Shown: piece after piece, positions 34,294-42,765 of the stretch
Numbering within the stretch: the stretch's first letter is position 1
Layout: the number at the start of each line of letters is the position of its first letter
Assembly (NCBI RefSeq): GCF_022761015.1
Contig: NZ_JAKWJQ010000001.1
Location: forward strand, 682,001 to 746,000
Direction of reading: 5' to 3'
Source of the DNA: Humibacter sp. RRB41
GTDB taxonomy: Bacteria > Actinomycetota > Actinomycetes > Actinomycetales > Microbacteriaceae
DNA: 64,000 bases
Translations under genes and position numbers: made by a program
Notes under the pieces: model-generated
Told to the model about the DNA's origin: nothing
What the model saw: only the letters and a program-made list of their open reading frames with translations
Database searches by the model: none

Positions 34294-34634
34294 TCGCCCG
34301 AGGCGACATCGTTTGGGCCGACTTCGGTGACCCGCGTGGCTCTGAACCGGGGAAGATCCGGCCCACGGTCGTGTTCCAGGACGACTGGTTGCTGGCGACC
34401 TCGATCAACACGGTGCTGGTGATCCCGCTGACCTCGAACCTCGCGCAGGAAGCCTTCCCCGGCAACGTCCTGATCCCCGCCGTTGCATCCGGGCTGAACA
34501 AGGACTCGGTCGCCCTGGTCACCCAACTCGGTCCCCTCAGCCGCGAGTACCTGCAGCCCTTCGCCGTTGGCCACCTCCCGCCATACCTCCTCAACGAGCT
34601 CGGCACCGGAATACGCCTCGTCACCGGAGCCTGA
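34287..34634 (+). CDS. MazF/PemK-family mRNA interferase toxin
   Basis: 115 residues from GTG 34287 (a second GTG follows at once). PemK fold: IARGDIVWADFGDPRGSEPG, KIRPTVVFQDD, VLVIPLTSN and SVALVTQLGPLSREYL. These conserved Arg and Ser/Thr positions are used for sequence-specific mRNA cleavage. Translationally coupled to the antitoxin. It likely stabilises the island. Confidence 0.92.
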   Translation: MVIARGDIVWADFGDPRGSEPGKIRPTVVFQDDWLLATSINTVLVIPLTSNLAQEAFPGNVLIPAVASGLNKDSVALVTQLGPLSREYLQPFAVGHLPPYLLNELGTGIRLVTGA

Positions 34635-34691
34635 CCCGCGCGCTGACGGGCTCCAGCTGCGGACGTTTCGGTTCTGCGTGACGGTGTGGTG

Positions 34692-35282
34692 ATGAATGAG
34701 ATACAGGTCGGCTACGCGAGGGTGTCGACTGCTGAACAGGATTTGACTGCTCAGCGGGATGCGCTCGTGCGGCTAGGAGTGGATGAGAGTCGGATCTTCG
34801 TCGATCACGGTCTGACGGGCACCAATCGTGCCCGCCCAGGGTTGCGGGAGGCGTTGGCATCGGTTCGATCGGGCGACACATTCGTCGTCACCAAGCTGGA
34901 TCGTTTGGCGAGATCGTTGCGAGACGCGCGGGACATCGCCGACGAGTTGACGGCCAAGGGGGTTGTCCTGAGTCTGGGCGGGAGCCTGTACGACTCCACC
35001 GATCCGGTAGGCAGGTTGCTCTTCAATGTCCTCGGCATGGTGGCCGAGTTCGAAGCCGACCTGATCCGAATGCGGACCAGAGAAGGAATGGCTGTTGCCA
35101 AGGCGAAAGGAAAGCTGAAGGGAAAGCAGCCCAAACTGTCGCGAACGCAACGCGCTCATCTGTACGAGCTGATGGACGGATGCCAGTACACCCAGGCCGA
35201 ACTCGCTGAACTGTTCAGCGTCTCCCGCGCCACCATCTACCGCGAAGGTCGCCGTCGCGCCACAACATCGACCAGCGACTAA
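34692..35282 (+). CDS. Serine recombinase, resolvase/invertase family
   Basis: 196 residues from ATG 34692. Catalytic Ser12 in GYARVSTAEQD, Arg residues in KLDRLARSLRD, long E-helix, and a C-terminal HTH (GCQYTQAELAELFSVSRATI). Size matches Tn3-type resolvases and Hin/Gin invertases, not large integrases. A 14-bp inverted repeat starts 12 bases after its stop. It could resolve or invert local DNA but is unlikely to mobilise the island. Confidence 0.93.
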   Translation: MNEIQVGYARVSTAEQDLTAQRDALVRLGVDESRIFVDHGLTGTNRARPGLREALASVRSGDTFVVTKLDRLARSLRDARDIADELTAKGVVLSLGGSLYDSTDPVGRLLFNVLGMVAEFEADLIRMRTREGMAVAKAKGKLKGKQPKLSRTQRAHLYELMDGCQYTQAELAELFSVSRATIYREGRRRATTSTSD

Positions 35283-35293
35283 ACACCAACCCA

Positions 35294-35329
35294 TCCTCGA
35301 GCGTGCGCTAGACGACGCACGCTCGAGGA
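35294..35329. repeat. 14-bp perfect inverted repeat after the recombinase
   Basis: TCCTCGAGCGTGCG (35294-35307) is inverted at 35316-35329 with an 8-base loop. A third copy, in direct orientation, lies at 30382-30395. It may be a terminator, the recombinase site, or transposon-end sequence. Confidence 0.75.
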
Positions 35330-35833
35330 CCCACTTATGGGCATGTCGCGCATCGGTCTGTCTGCGGCGGTCGCGCGGTTGCGCCGGCGAACGACTAGCG
35401 GCGAGGCTCGTGAATCGAACCTCATATTCACCAGCTTGCGACAGAAGAACGCGGTGGGCGACTCGGCCGTCCGGGAGGAGGTCGAGTTCGTCGTAGATGA
35501 CCTCAGTCCGCGGGGCGAACAGATTGAGTGAGTCGACTGTGACGCCAGAATCGAGCACGAGCTCCACGTGCCGGTACGTCAGATCCGCGAACTCGTAGCC
35601 AGCCTGGAGATCGCCGATCAGTGCTCGCACCTGAAGGGAGTCATCGTCCCCGAACTGAAACCTGCGAATTGTGCGTCACACAAGCTCACCTCTGTCGCTA
35701 AGACTCTTGCCCCTCCAGTGAGCGAGGGAACGATCGCGGCGAGATGCTCGTAATAGCGAGCACTCATCGATTCCCACTCATTGTCTTCAAGGTCACCCGA
35801 AACCCAATCGCGAGTTAGCCACTTCATCACCAC
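35330..35833 (-). pseudogene. Unknown gene, frameshifted and 3'-truncated
   Basis: Starts MVMKWLTRDWVSGDLEDNEW; after LCDAQFAGF (near 35648) the protein continues in another frame as QFGDDDSLQVRALIGDLQAG and then VIYDELDLLPDGRVAHRVLL. Past about 35330 the frame becomes the antisense of the recombinase, so the original end was lost. No family recognised. Confidence 0.55.
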
Positions 35834-35922
35834 AGCGGCACTTTAGACCGCAATCAACACACGACCGAGTACCGATCGGCGATCGGGAGTTGCACGCGTG
35901 ATGGTTCTGGCAGAGTGGCTGA

Positions 35923-36639
35923 GTGCTTTACCCACCTGAGCAGCGCGTGCTCGACGCCGCGCTACGCCAAGCTGAATCGCTGACCGGCGACCCCAATCAC
36001 ACAGTTGCTGCTGCCGCGATGGATCTCACGGGTCGGATCTTCACGGCGGTGAACGACTACCACTTCACCGGTGGCCCGTGCGCGGAGCTGGTGGTCCTCG
36101 GGCTTGCGGCGTCCGGTGGCGCGGCACCGTTGACCACGATGGTCGCAGTCGGCGATGGTGGCCGAGGGGTGATCGCGCCGTGCGGGCGCTGCCGTCAGGT
36201 GCTCCTCGATCAGCAGCCGGGCTGCAACGTGATCGTGCCGACCTCGAAAGGTCCGGATCTCGTCTCGATCCGGCACCTGCTGCCGTTTACGTACTGGTTC
36301 CCGGATGCGAACCCGGAACGGTTCATCCGCTTCAACCCGCGCTACTTCGACGACGTCGTCGCGGGGCGGAAGACTGCGACGACCCGGTTCGACGACCCGT
36401 GTGCGGTGGGGCCGGCGTGGTTGGTCTTCGAGTTCGACGATGAGTACAAGCGACTGGGCGGTGTGGTCGATCTCATCGACACCAAGCGATTCGATGAGAT
36501 CACGGATGCGGATGCTCAGTTGGAAAACGGCAACGTCGCCGATGACCTCAGAAACGGGCTACGGGGCCATTACCCGGGCATCCGCGATGACTCCATCGTG
36601 GACGTCGTTCACTTCCACCTAGCGCCCTCCCCGACATAA
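35923..36639 (+). CDS. Cytidine deaminase-ASCH domain fusion
   Basis: 238 residues. Residues 1-115 are a cytidine/blasticidin-S deaminase-type domain: zinc and catalytic residues in GGPCAELVVLG (Cys53, Glu55) and APCGRCRQVL (Cys87, Cys90). From about 135 an ASCH domain begins (FNPRYFDDVVAGRKTATTRF, then GPAWLVFEFDDEYKRLGGVV). ASCH is a PUA-like fold that binds RNA or modified nucleosides. The Ala-for-His at the first zinc-ligand position (PCAE) is normal for the CDA subclass. GTG start at 35923. Possible roles are deamination of a modified nucleoside or antibiotic inactivation. Confidence 0.85.
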   Translation: MLYPPEQRVLDAALRQAESLTGDPNHTVAAAAMDLTGRIFTAVNDYHFTGGPCAELVVLGLAASGGAAPLTTMVAVGDGGRGVIAPCGRCRQVLLDQQPGCNVIVPTSKGPDLVSIRHLLPFTYWFPDANPERFIRFNPRYFDDVVAGRKTATTRFDDPCAVGPAWLVFEFDDEYKRLGGVVDLIDTKRFDEITDADAQLENGNVADDLRNGLRGHYPGIRDDSIVDVVHFHLAPSPT

Positions 36640-37269
36640 ACACTGCCCGCAACCTCGTGTCGGCAGCGGCCCGGCTTCGGTTGCGCGCTGACCGATCCTC
36701 AGAACCGGCTCGCCGGCTTCAACGCGATCCTCCATACGACGACCGAGTCTGCGAGGCCATGCACTTCCTCTGCCACCCCCTCTCCCACGCTGGATCGGCA
36801 CCGCATACGCAGTTCTCTACGCCGGGGTCGTCGCGTCCATGCCAGCCCTTAACCTCGACCTGCTCAGACTCCGCAAGCCGCGGTGACCGGCCATTACTGC
36901 AACCGCATACTCTCGACACCGCACACGTAACGCTCCGACCCACCGCCCCTGGCGCCGCTGCAGCACAAGGGCGATCAAACGACTCAACGGAGAAGGCTTA
37001 GATACATCCGCCTCCAGCCCAGAACGATCACAAATGCCGCGAGATAACCGGGCATCCTACGAACGAGCAGGACGTTTCAGAAAACATAGGAACAAACCCA
37101 GGATGCTTCACTAAAGGCCACTCCTGCGGTGGCGCAAAATCCGTGCCGCCATCGTCCGGCCCACGGGCTCGTTGTCCTGTGTAGGTAGGCAGCTCGTAGG
37201 GCGCGGCTCTGTTCCCGCGAGCACGTTGTGACCTGTGGTCGAAGCGGGCCGGCGGATGAATGCGGCGAC
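36640..37269. other. 630-bp gap without a recognised gene
   Basis: Several short frames exist but none has a motif. One plus-strand stretch near 36795 reads IGTAYAVLYAGVVASMPALN and may be a membrane-protein remnant. Confidence 0.5.
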
Positions 37270-37304
37270 CAGCCGCGACGGGGCTTCCGCCCCTGCCGCG
37301 GCTG
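37270..37304 (-). terminator. Terminator of the adhesin gene
   Basis: CAGCCGCG (37270-37277) pairs with CGCGGCTG (37297-37304), with an inner GGGGC/GCCCC stem. It lies 18 bases beyond the adhesin stop in its direction of transcription. Confidence 0.75.
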
Positions 37305-37322
37305 ATCTGCCGACCCTGGTTC

Positions 37323-40300
37323 TCAGGTGGTCCGACGGCGCTTGCGCAGACGGGCGGTCATGAGAAGGGCGCCGAGCCCAAGCAGAAGTGTGCCGAGGGC
37401 GATTGGCGGGGTGAGGTTGCTGCCTGTGCTTGCCAGTCCGGCGCCCGGGAGCGTGGTACGGGTGGCGCAGACCGGATCCGTTGAGCCGGTCGGGCAGTTC
37501 GCCTGGCTTGCCCCGTCGGGGTCGGTCGGCGTCGTCACGATGTTGATCAGGGCGCCGTCACCAGTGTCGTGCTTGTGTACGGTCATCGTGTACGTGATCC
37601 GCACCGTAGTGCCGATGGGCAACGCACCCGTCCAGGACAGGTCTGGCTCTGCGTAATTCAGCGCGCCGGACGTGGCCTTGACGTCGCCGTTGTAGTCGGC
37701 GTCGTCAAGCACCTTCGTCATGTTGTCGATCAGTGACGCTGGGTGCGCCGATGTGTACGCGACAGCGCCGACATTGCTGACCTTGATCGTGTAGTGCAGC
37801 ACATCGCCGAGCTTCACCGTCGACGCGTCGACACTCTTGGCCACGTGGTACGCCGCGATCGGCGTGTGTGTCCGGCACGCAGGATCGGTGGAGCCGGTAC
37901 CGCAGTTGCTCGAGACTCCCGTCGGTGTCGTGACCGTATTGTCCATCGACAGGTTCCCGTCGTCTGGGCTGTGCACCGTCACCGTGTAAGTGATCGTGAC
38001 GCTTGCTCTGGATGCGAGAGCTCCGTGCCACGACAGGGTGGGCTTGCCGTAGGAGAGCGTGCCGCTGCTCGTCTTCGCATCCTGGTCATAGCTCGCGTCG
38101 TCGAGGACTTTGGTCAGGTCGTCGGTGAACGCCGCCGGGTCGGCCGTCGTGTAGTCGCCTGCTCCGACGTTGGTCGCAACGATCGTGTAGTGGACCTTCT
38201 GGCCGAAGTCGGCGTAGCTGAGGTCGACCGTCTTCTTCAGTTGCAGTGCCGGCCCGGGGATGGCGACGGTGCAGTCGGGGTCGGTTGAGTCCGCGGCGCA
38301 ATTGCTCCCGCCGACGACGGAGTTACGCAGTTGCTTGTCGCCGGTGTCCGGCGTGTTCACGGTGACGGTGTACGTGAACGTCGTCGTGGCGCTGACGGCG
38401 AGAGCCCCTCTCCAGGACAGCGTCGGAGTGCTGTAGTCGACGGTGCTGCCGTCGGAGGCCTTCGCATCGTTGTTGTAGGTTGCGTCGTCGAGCACCTTGC
38501 TCAGGTCGTCGGTGAACGATGCGGGAGCGGCACTGGTGTATGCGACCTGGCCGTTGTTGTGCGCGGTGATCGTATACGTGATCGTCTCACCGGGCTGCAC
38601 CGTCGTCTTGTCGGCGACCTTGGTGACGATGAACGACTGCACTTCGTGCGTCACGATGCAGTCTGCCGGGTCGGACGATGCAGGGTCACAGTTGGTGTGC
38701 GGCATGGTCACCGTGTTGGTGAGGATGCCATCACCGGTGAGCGGGGAGTTCACGGTGACGGAGTAGGTGATGGTCACGACCTGCCCCGGGGTGAGCAGAG
38801 GCGCGGTCCAGGTCAGCACGTGTGCGGCGGAGTCGACCGAGACGGTTCCGGCGGCGCCCGACGCGGTGGTCGCCACCGCGTCGTTGTTGTATGTCGCGTC
38901 ATCGGTCACGCCTGCCAGGGAGTCCGTCAGAGAGGGCGACAGGTATGGTGCCACACTGTCTGCCGGCTCGGTCACGGTGATTGTGTACTGGATCTTCTGT
39001 CTGGGCGACACCGCTGCGCCGGAGGCGCTGCTGGAGGTCTTGACCACGTGTGGAGCCTGCGGGACGAGCACGCCCGCAGGGTCGTTCACGGTGATCTGCG
39101 GTGGGCAGGTGCTGCCCGCGCAGGGCGGTGTCACAGAGGCCGAGGCAGTGTTCACCGTCGTGCCGACGGTGGCGGTCGCGATGCACTGGTGCGACGCTGT
39201 CGCACCAGGTGCCAGGCTCGCGATGGTGAAGGTGCATGCGCTGTAGTGGTCATCCATCACTGGAATATTCGTCAGGGTCCCGGTGCCGACGTTGGTTACC
39301 ACGATGGCGTAGTGGATGGTGTCCCCGGCGGAGTATTGCTGATAGTCAGCAGGCGAGTTGGCATCCTGCCAGTCCGAGTTCTGTGATCCTGGAGTGGTTG
39401 CCGGGTCTCCGTCCTTTTCGAGCACGTACTTCTTCAGATCCAGTGCGTAGCAGTCGCCGATCGTGGTCGTGGCCGAGGAGAGCATCGGCAGGCCGGTGTG
39501 CCCCGCGATGGAGTCGGCCGTGTTCACGATCTTCTGGCCCGGCTTGTTTTCCGACGACGCCGGGTTGGCGCAGTCGGTGCCGGCTGGGGTGCTGAAGGCG
39601 ATGCGAATGTTCTGCGAGGCGCCCGGGGCGAGTGCTGGTCCGATGATCCGGATCCCCGTCGGGTGCGCCGGTTCGGTCGTGGACCATCCGACCGTGTTGT
39701 CGCTGATGGAACCGGGCGTTCCGCCGTTCGATGCCGAGCGAGAGTCCTCGCTCAGCGAGGTCCGGGCGGCTGTCGTGTAGTACACGGTCGCTCCGGATGG
39801 TGCGTCGACCCCGGTGATCGTGTAGCTGCCGTTGATGTTGGTCCCATCGGTGTCACCCTTGGCCGGAAGAACGTCGATCGTGTCGGTGAACGGGTTCGTC
39901 ACCGGATCTTGCGAGTTGACCACGAGGTCCCACGCGGACGAGTCGCCGTAAAAGGACAGCACGTTAGCCTCCACCGATTTGCCCAGTGTCGTGGCACCGC
40001 TGTTCGGTACGATCACGCTTGCGCTGGCCTGCCTCGCGGCGGCCGGTCTGTTGTCACCTGGCACGTCGATCTCGGCCGTATTGGTCAGCACCGTTCCCGG
40101 CGCGATCGCACTGTTCGGTGCCGTCTCCGCTTTATAGATGATGTGCTGAGCCGTGTTCGCGGGAACGCCGGTGAAGGTCCAGGTGAGGACCTGCTGACCA
40201 CTCCCGTTCGTCGTGACCACGGGGGCCGGAGTGGCGGAACCGGCGACATAGCTCATACCGGTCGGCAAGGTGTCCACCACCGGGAACGTCTGCGCCGGCG

Positions 40301-42347
40301 GGGTCGAGACGCTGATGTCGGCTTCGGCGGTCAGCTGGTAGGTGACCGGGACGCCGGGCAGCGCAGAGGTGTCGGGAGTGGTTTTGGTGATCACGCCATT
40401 GGCGCCCTGGATGCGCATGGCGTCGCGTTGGCCGTTAGTGTTGCACGCCGGCGCGGCGTAAGTGCAGCCGGGGATCGTCGCATACACGGTGTTGTTCCCG
40501 GAGATGTTGATGTAGTTGTTCAGCGCAGGCCAACCCCCGGGGAAGACGGTGCTCGTGTCATAGGAAGCGTTGAAGGCGCCGACGGTCCACGAGTCGGATC
40601 CGACGGTTGCCGTCGTGGGCACGTAACCCCATGCGCGCAGGGTGTGGTGCGCTTGCTTGTCGACCGCAGGGTTCCAGGTCATCTTCACGGCTGTGACGCC
40701 TGCAGGAAGCGTCACGAGGCAGTTGTCATCCGAGTACACCGGCGAGATGTAGTTGGTGCGCGTTGCGCAGACGGGCGAGATGGTTGCCTCAGTCCACGGG
40801 CTCCCCGCGACTCCGACGGGCTCGCCACAGGTCTCGGTCTTCGTGTCGATGGCATCTGTGCGATACCAGATGTGGGCCGAGGTGATGTTCGACAGCGCCG
40901 CACCGTCGACTCCGTAGAAGTCGACGTTGGTGGCGGTGAAGTCGGCGGTGTTCGCGAACATCGTGCACTCGCCGGCGAGGTCGGCGCCGCCCGGGCCGGT
41001 GTACGTGGTCCAGGCCGTGCTGTCGGCGTTGCTCAGCACCGGGAGCTCGTTGTTCGGCACCGGAGTTCCGGGGCTGGTGGAGCTACCTGCGCCCGGTATC
41101 GGGAAGGTGTCGCCCTCGCTGGCGCCCGGCGCCGCGAAGTACGCTGCATCCCACGCGGTGCGGCCTGCGCCGGGTCCAGTCGGCGCCCATTGGTCGGCGA
41201 ACGCACCGGGCAGAACCAGCGTGGTGTCCGACGCGTCGTTGGCGGCGCTCGTCTCGGGCTGTGTAACGCCGTCGGTGAAGGTGAACGTACTCGGCGTAGC
41301 GGTGAAGTCGACACCCGTGCTCGCCGTGATCGGCGTCGGGTAGCTGAAGATCAGCTTCCCGGACGCGACGAAGTTCGTGGCGGACGGGATCGCGGTGCCC
41401 AGACTGTCGGCCGTGGGCACGTGCTGAAGCGAGTAGTCAAGCCCGGTCAACGTCACCGTATACGTGGTGCCGCTGCCGCTGATGGTGCAGCTCGGGTCGT
41501 TGGTTCGGTTCGGGTGCGTCGTGTCGGAGTACGGGATGCCGGTGGCCTGCGCACTGTCGTCGACTGGTGCGCAGCCCTCCCACTGCAGCCCGGTGAGCTG
41601 CCCCGCGACAGTCGGAGAGACGTTGAGGGTGAAGGTGTACGTCGAAGGTCCGGGGATGCTGCCTGCAGACATGCTCAGCCCGTAGTCGACGATCACCGTC
41701 TGACGGTTGCCGCCGCTGCGGCTCGGGGCGGTGGATTGCTGATAGTTCTGGTTCGGCGCGCTGATCACGAGGTCCATGCCGTGCGACCCGGTGATCGACA
41801 ACTGCGGTGTCACAGCTGGCCCGGCCGGAGCGGTCGCCGAATCCGAGGTGGCGGTGCCGGACACCGACAGCCGCGAACCGACGGCGCCGGTGGACTTCAC
41901 CCGGGCCCGGATGACCGTCGCAGTGCCCTCTTTGATCGTGCCGAGGTTGCACAGCAGTTGCGTGCCGTTCGCGGTGATCGCCGAAGGCGGCGTGACTCCC
42001 GTCGTCGCACAGACCGGCGGGATGCTGACGAACACGCCGTTGGCGACCGTCAGCGTCGCGCGCACGTTGTTGACGGGATCGTTGGCCGCGGGGTTGGTGG
42101 CGTCGTTCGTGTTCACGTGAAACTCTGCCGTGACCGTTGTGCCGTACGGCGCATTGGTCGGCGTCGGCGACCCCGCCCAGTCGGCCGTGATTTCGTGCTT
42201 CGCAGTCGTCGCCGCAAGCGCAGGTGAGGGCTGCGCGAGCAGGACGATCACCATCGCGACCGTGACCACACTGATACAAGCAACCAGCAGGTGCCACCGC
42301 CCGTGCCACCACGCAGAGGACAAGAATCCACGACTGTCCAGGCCCAT
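37323..42347 (-). CDS. Giant DUF11-repeat surface adhesin with LAxTG sorting signal
   Basis: 1674 residues. A signal peptide ends at PALA-A (about residue 45). The middle (about 50-950) is beta-rich with many cysteine pairs and looks like lectin or adhesin modules. From about 1000 to 1620 at least four DUF11-like modules of about 135 residues repeat, each with motifs of the form YTITVTNVG and KVLDDATYNNDA. These Ig-like stalk domains often form isopeptide bonds. The C-terminus has LASTG (1638-1642), a membrane helix and RKRRRTT: a cell-wall anchor of the LAxTG type used by sortase E. GAGGGGGG precedes ATG 42347. No sortase is encoded in the window. Confidence 0.92.
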   Translation of the reverse strand: MGLDSRGFLSSAWWHGRWHLLVACISVVTVAMVIVLLAQPSPALAATTAKHEITADWAGSPTPTNAPYGTTVTAEFHVNTNDATNPAANDPVNNVRATLTVANGVFVSIPPVCATTGVTPPSAITANGTQLLCNLGTIKEGTATVIRARVKSTGAVGSRLSVSGTATSDSATAPAGPAVTPQLSITGSHGMDLVISAPNQNYQQSTAPSRSGGNRQTVIVDYGLSMSAGSIPGPSTYTFTLNVSPTVAGQLTGLQWEGCAPVDDSAQATGIPYSDTTHPNRTNDPSCTISGSGTTYTVTLTGLDYSLQHVPTADSLGTAIPSATNFVASGKLIFSYPTPITASTGVDFTATPSTFTFTDGVTQPETSAANDASDTTLVLPGAFADQWAPTGPGAGRTAWDAAYFAAPGASEGDTFPIPGAGSSTSPGTPVPNNELPVLSNADSTAWTTYTGPGGADLAGECTMFANTADFTATNVDFYGVDGAALSNITSAHIWYRTDAIDTKTETCGEPVGVAGSPWTEATISPVCATRTNYISPVYSDDNCLVTLPAGVTAVKMTWNPAVDKQAHHTLRAWGYVPTTATVGSDSWTVGAFNASYDTSTVFPGGWPALNNYINISGNNTVYATIPGCTYAAPACNTNGQRDAMRIQGANGVITKTTPDTSALPGVPVTYQLTAEADISVSTPPAQTFPVVDTLPTGMSYVAGSATPAPVVTTNGSGQQVLTWTFTGVPANTAQHIIYKAETAPNSAIAPGTVLTNTAEIDVPGDNRPAAARQASASVIVPNSGATTLGKSVEANVLSFYGDSSAWDLVVNSQDPVTNPFTDTIDVLPAKGDTDGTNINGSYTITGVDAPSGATVYYTTAARTSLSEDSRSASNGGTPGSISDNTVGWSTTEPAHPTGIRIIGPALAPGASQNIRIAFSTPAGTDCANPASSENKPGQKIVNTADSIAGHTGLPMLSSATTTIGDCYALDLKKYVLEKDGDPATTPGSQNSDWQDANSPADYQQYSAGDTIHYAIVVTNVGTGTLTNIPVMDDHYSACTFTIASLAPGATASHQCIATATVGTTVNTASASVTPPCAGSTCPPQITVNDPAGVLVPQAPHVVKTSSSASGAAVSPRQKIQYTITVTEPADSVAPYLSPSLTDSLAGVTDDATYNNDAVATTASGAAGTVSVDSAAHVLTWTAPLLTPGQVVTITYSVTVNSPLTGDGILTNTVTMPHTNCDPASSDPADCIVTHEVQSFIVTKVADKTTVQPGETITYTITAHNNGQVAYTSAAPASFTDDLSKVLDDATYNNDAKASDGSTVDYSTPTLSWRGALAVSATTTFTYTVTVNTPDTGDKQLRNSVVGGSNCAADSTDPDCTVAIPGPALQLKKTVDLSYADFGQKVHYTIVATNVGAGDYTTADPAAFTDDLTKVLDDASYDQDAKTSSGTLSYGKPTLSWHGALASRASVTITYTVTVHSPDDGNLSMDNTVTTPTGVSSNCGTGSTDPACRTHTPIAAYHVAKSVDASTVKLGDVLHYTIKVSNVGAVAYTSAHPASLIDNMTKVLDDADYNGDVKATSGALNYAEPDLSWTGALPIGTTVRITYTMTVHKHDTGDGALINIVTTPTDPDGASQANCPTGSTDPVCATRTTLPGAGLASTGSNLTPPIALGTLLLGLGALLMTARLRKRRRTT

Positions 42348-42765
42348 CGGACCCCCCTCACCATTCCCCGAAATGGACGTCCCCCGTGGAGCATCCTGCG
42401 CACCGGCGATCCCACACCCACACCATCTGGTATTCGAGCCACCGGCCGAACTTCAGTTTGTTAGAGCGCGGGTCTCTGGAACGGACCGGGCCGCAAACTT
42501 CATCGGGCTTTCATCGGGGTAAATGAGGGCGTATCCGGCCCGAGGCGGAGCGGGCGGCTTAACACGGCGAATGCTTCATCGGGGCTTCATCGTGTTCCCG
42601 CCCGGCGGCGGGAGACTGTTCGACGGCTGTAACCGCAACGAGTGGGCTATACATATTCCAGTGGGATGGAGAAGTTCAGCACCCCCACTCCGAGGGCGAG
42701 ATTTTGGGAGGCCAACGTTCCATGGGGATGAGTAATCTTCGGAGCACTTCAAGCGCGGCCAAACA
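42348..42765. promoter_or_regulatory. Divergent promoter region of adhesin and LuxR-type regulator
   Basis: 418 bp. TTCATCGGG occurs at 42499-42507, 42510-42518 and 42575-42583, and as TTCATCGTG at 42586-42594. Within each pair the period is 11 bp, and the pairs are 76 bp apart. Direct-repeat boxes on one helix face are how MalT-type activators bind. A TATACAT at about 42650 may be a -10. Confidence 0.6.

Noticed and set aside
34692-35282. Serine recombinase as the integrase of the tRNA island
   Set aside because: It is a small resolvase/invertase-type enzyme; tRNA-site integration normally uses tyrosine integrases or large serine integrases located at the island end.
39498-42227. 909-codon plus-strand frame
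   Set aside because: Antisense of the adhesin, with Arg/Gly-rich shadow composition.
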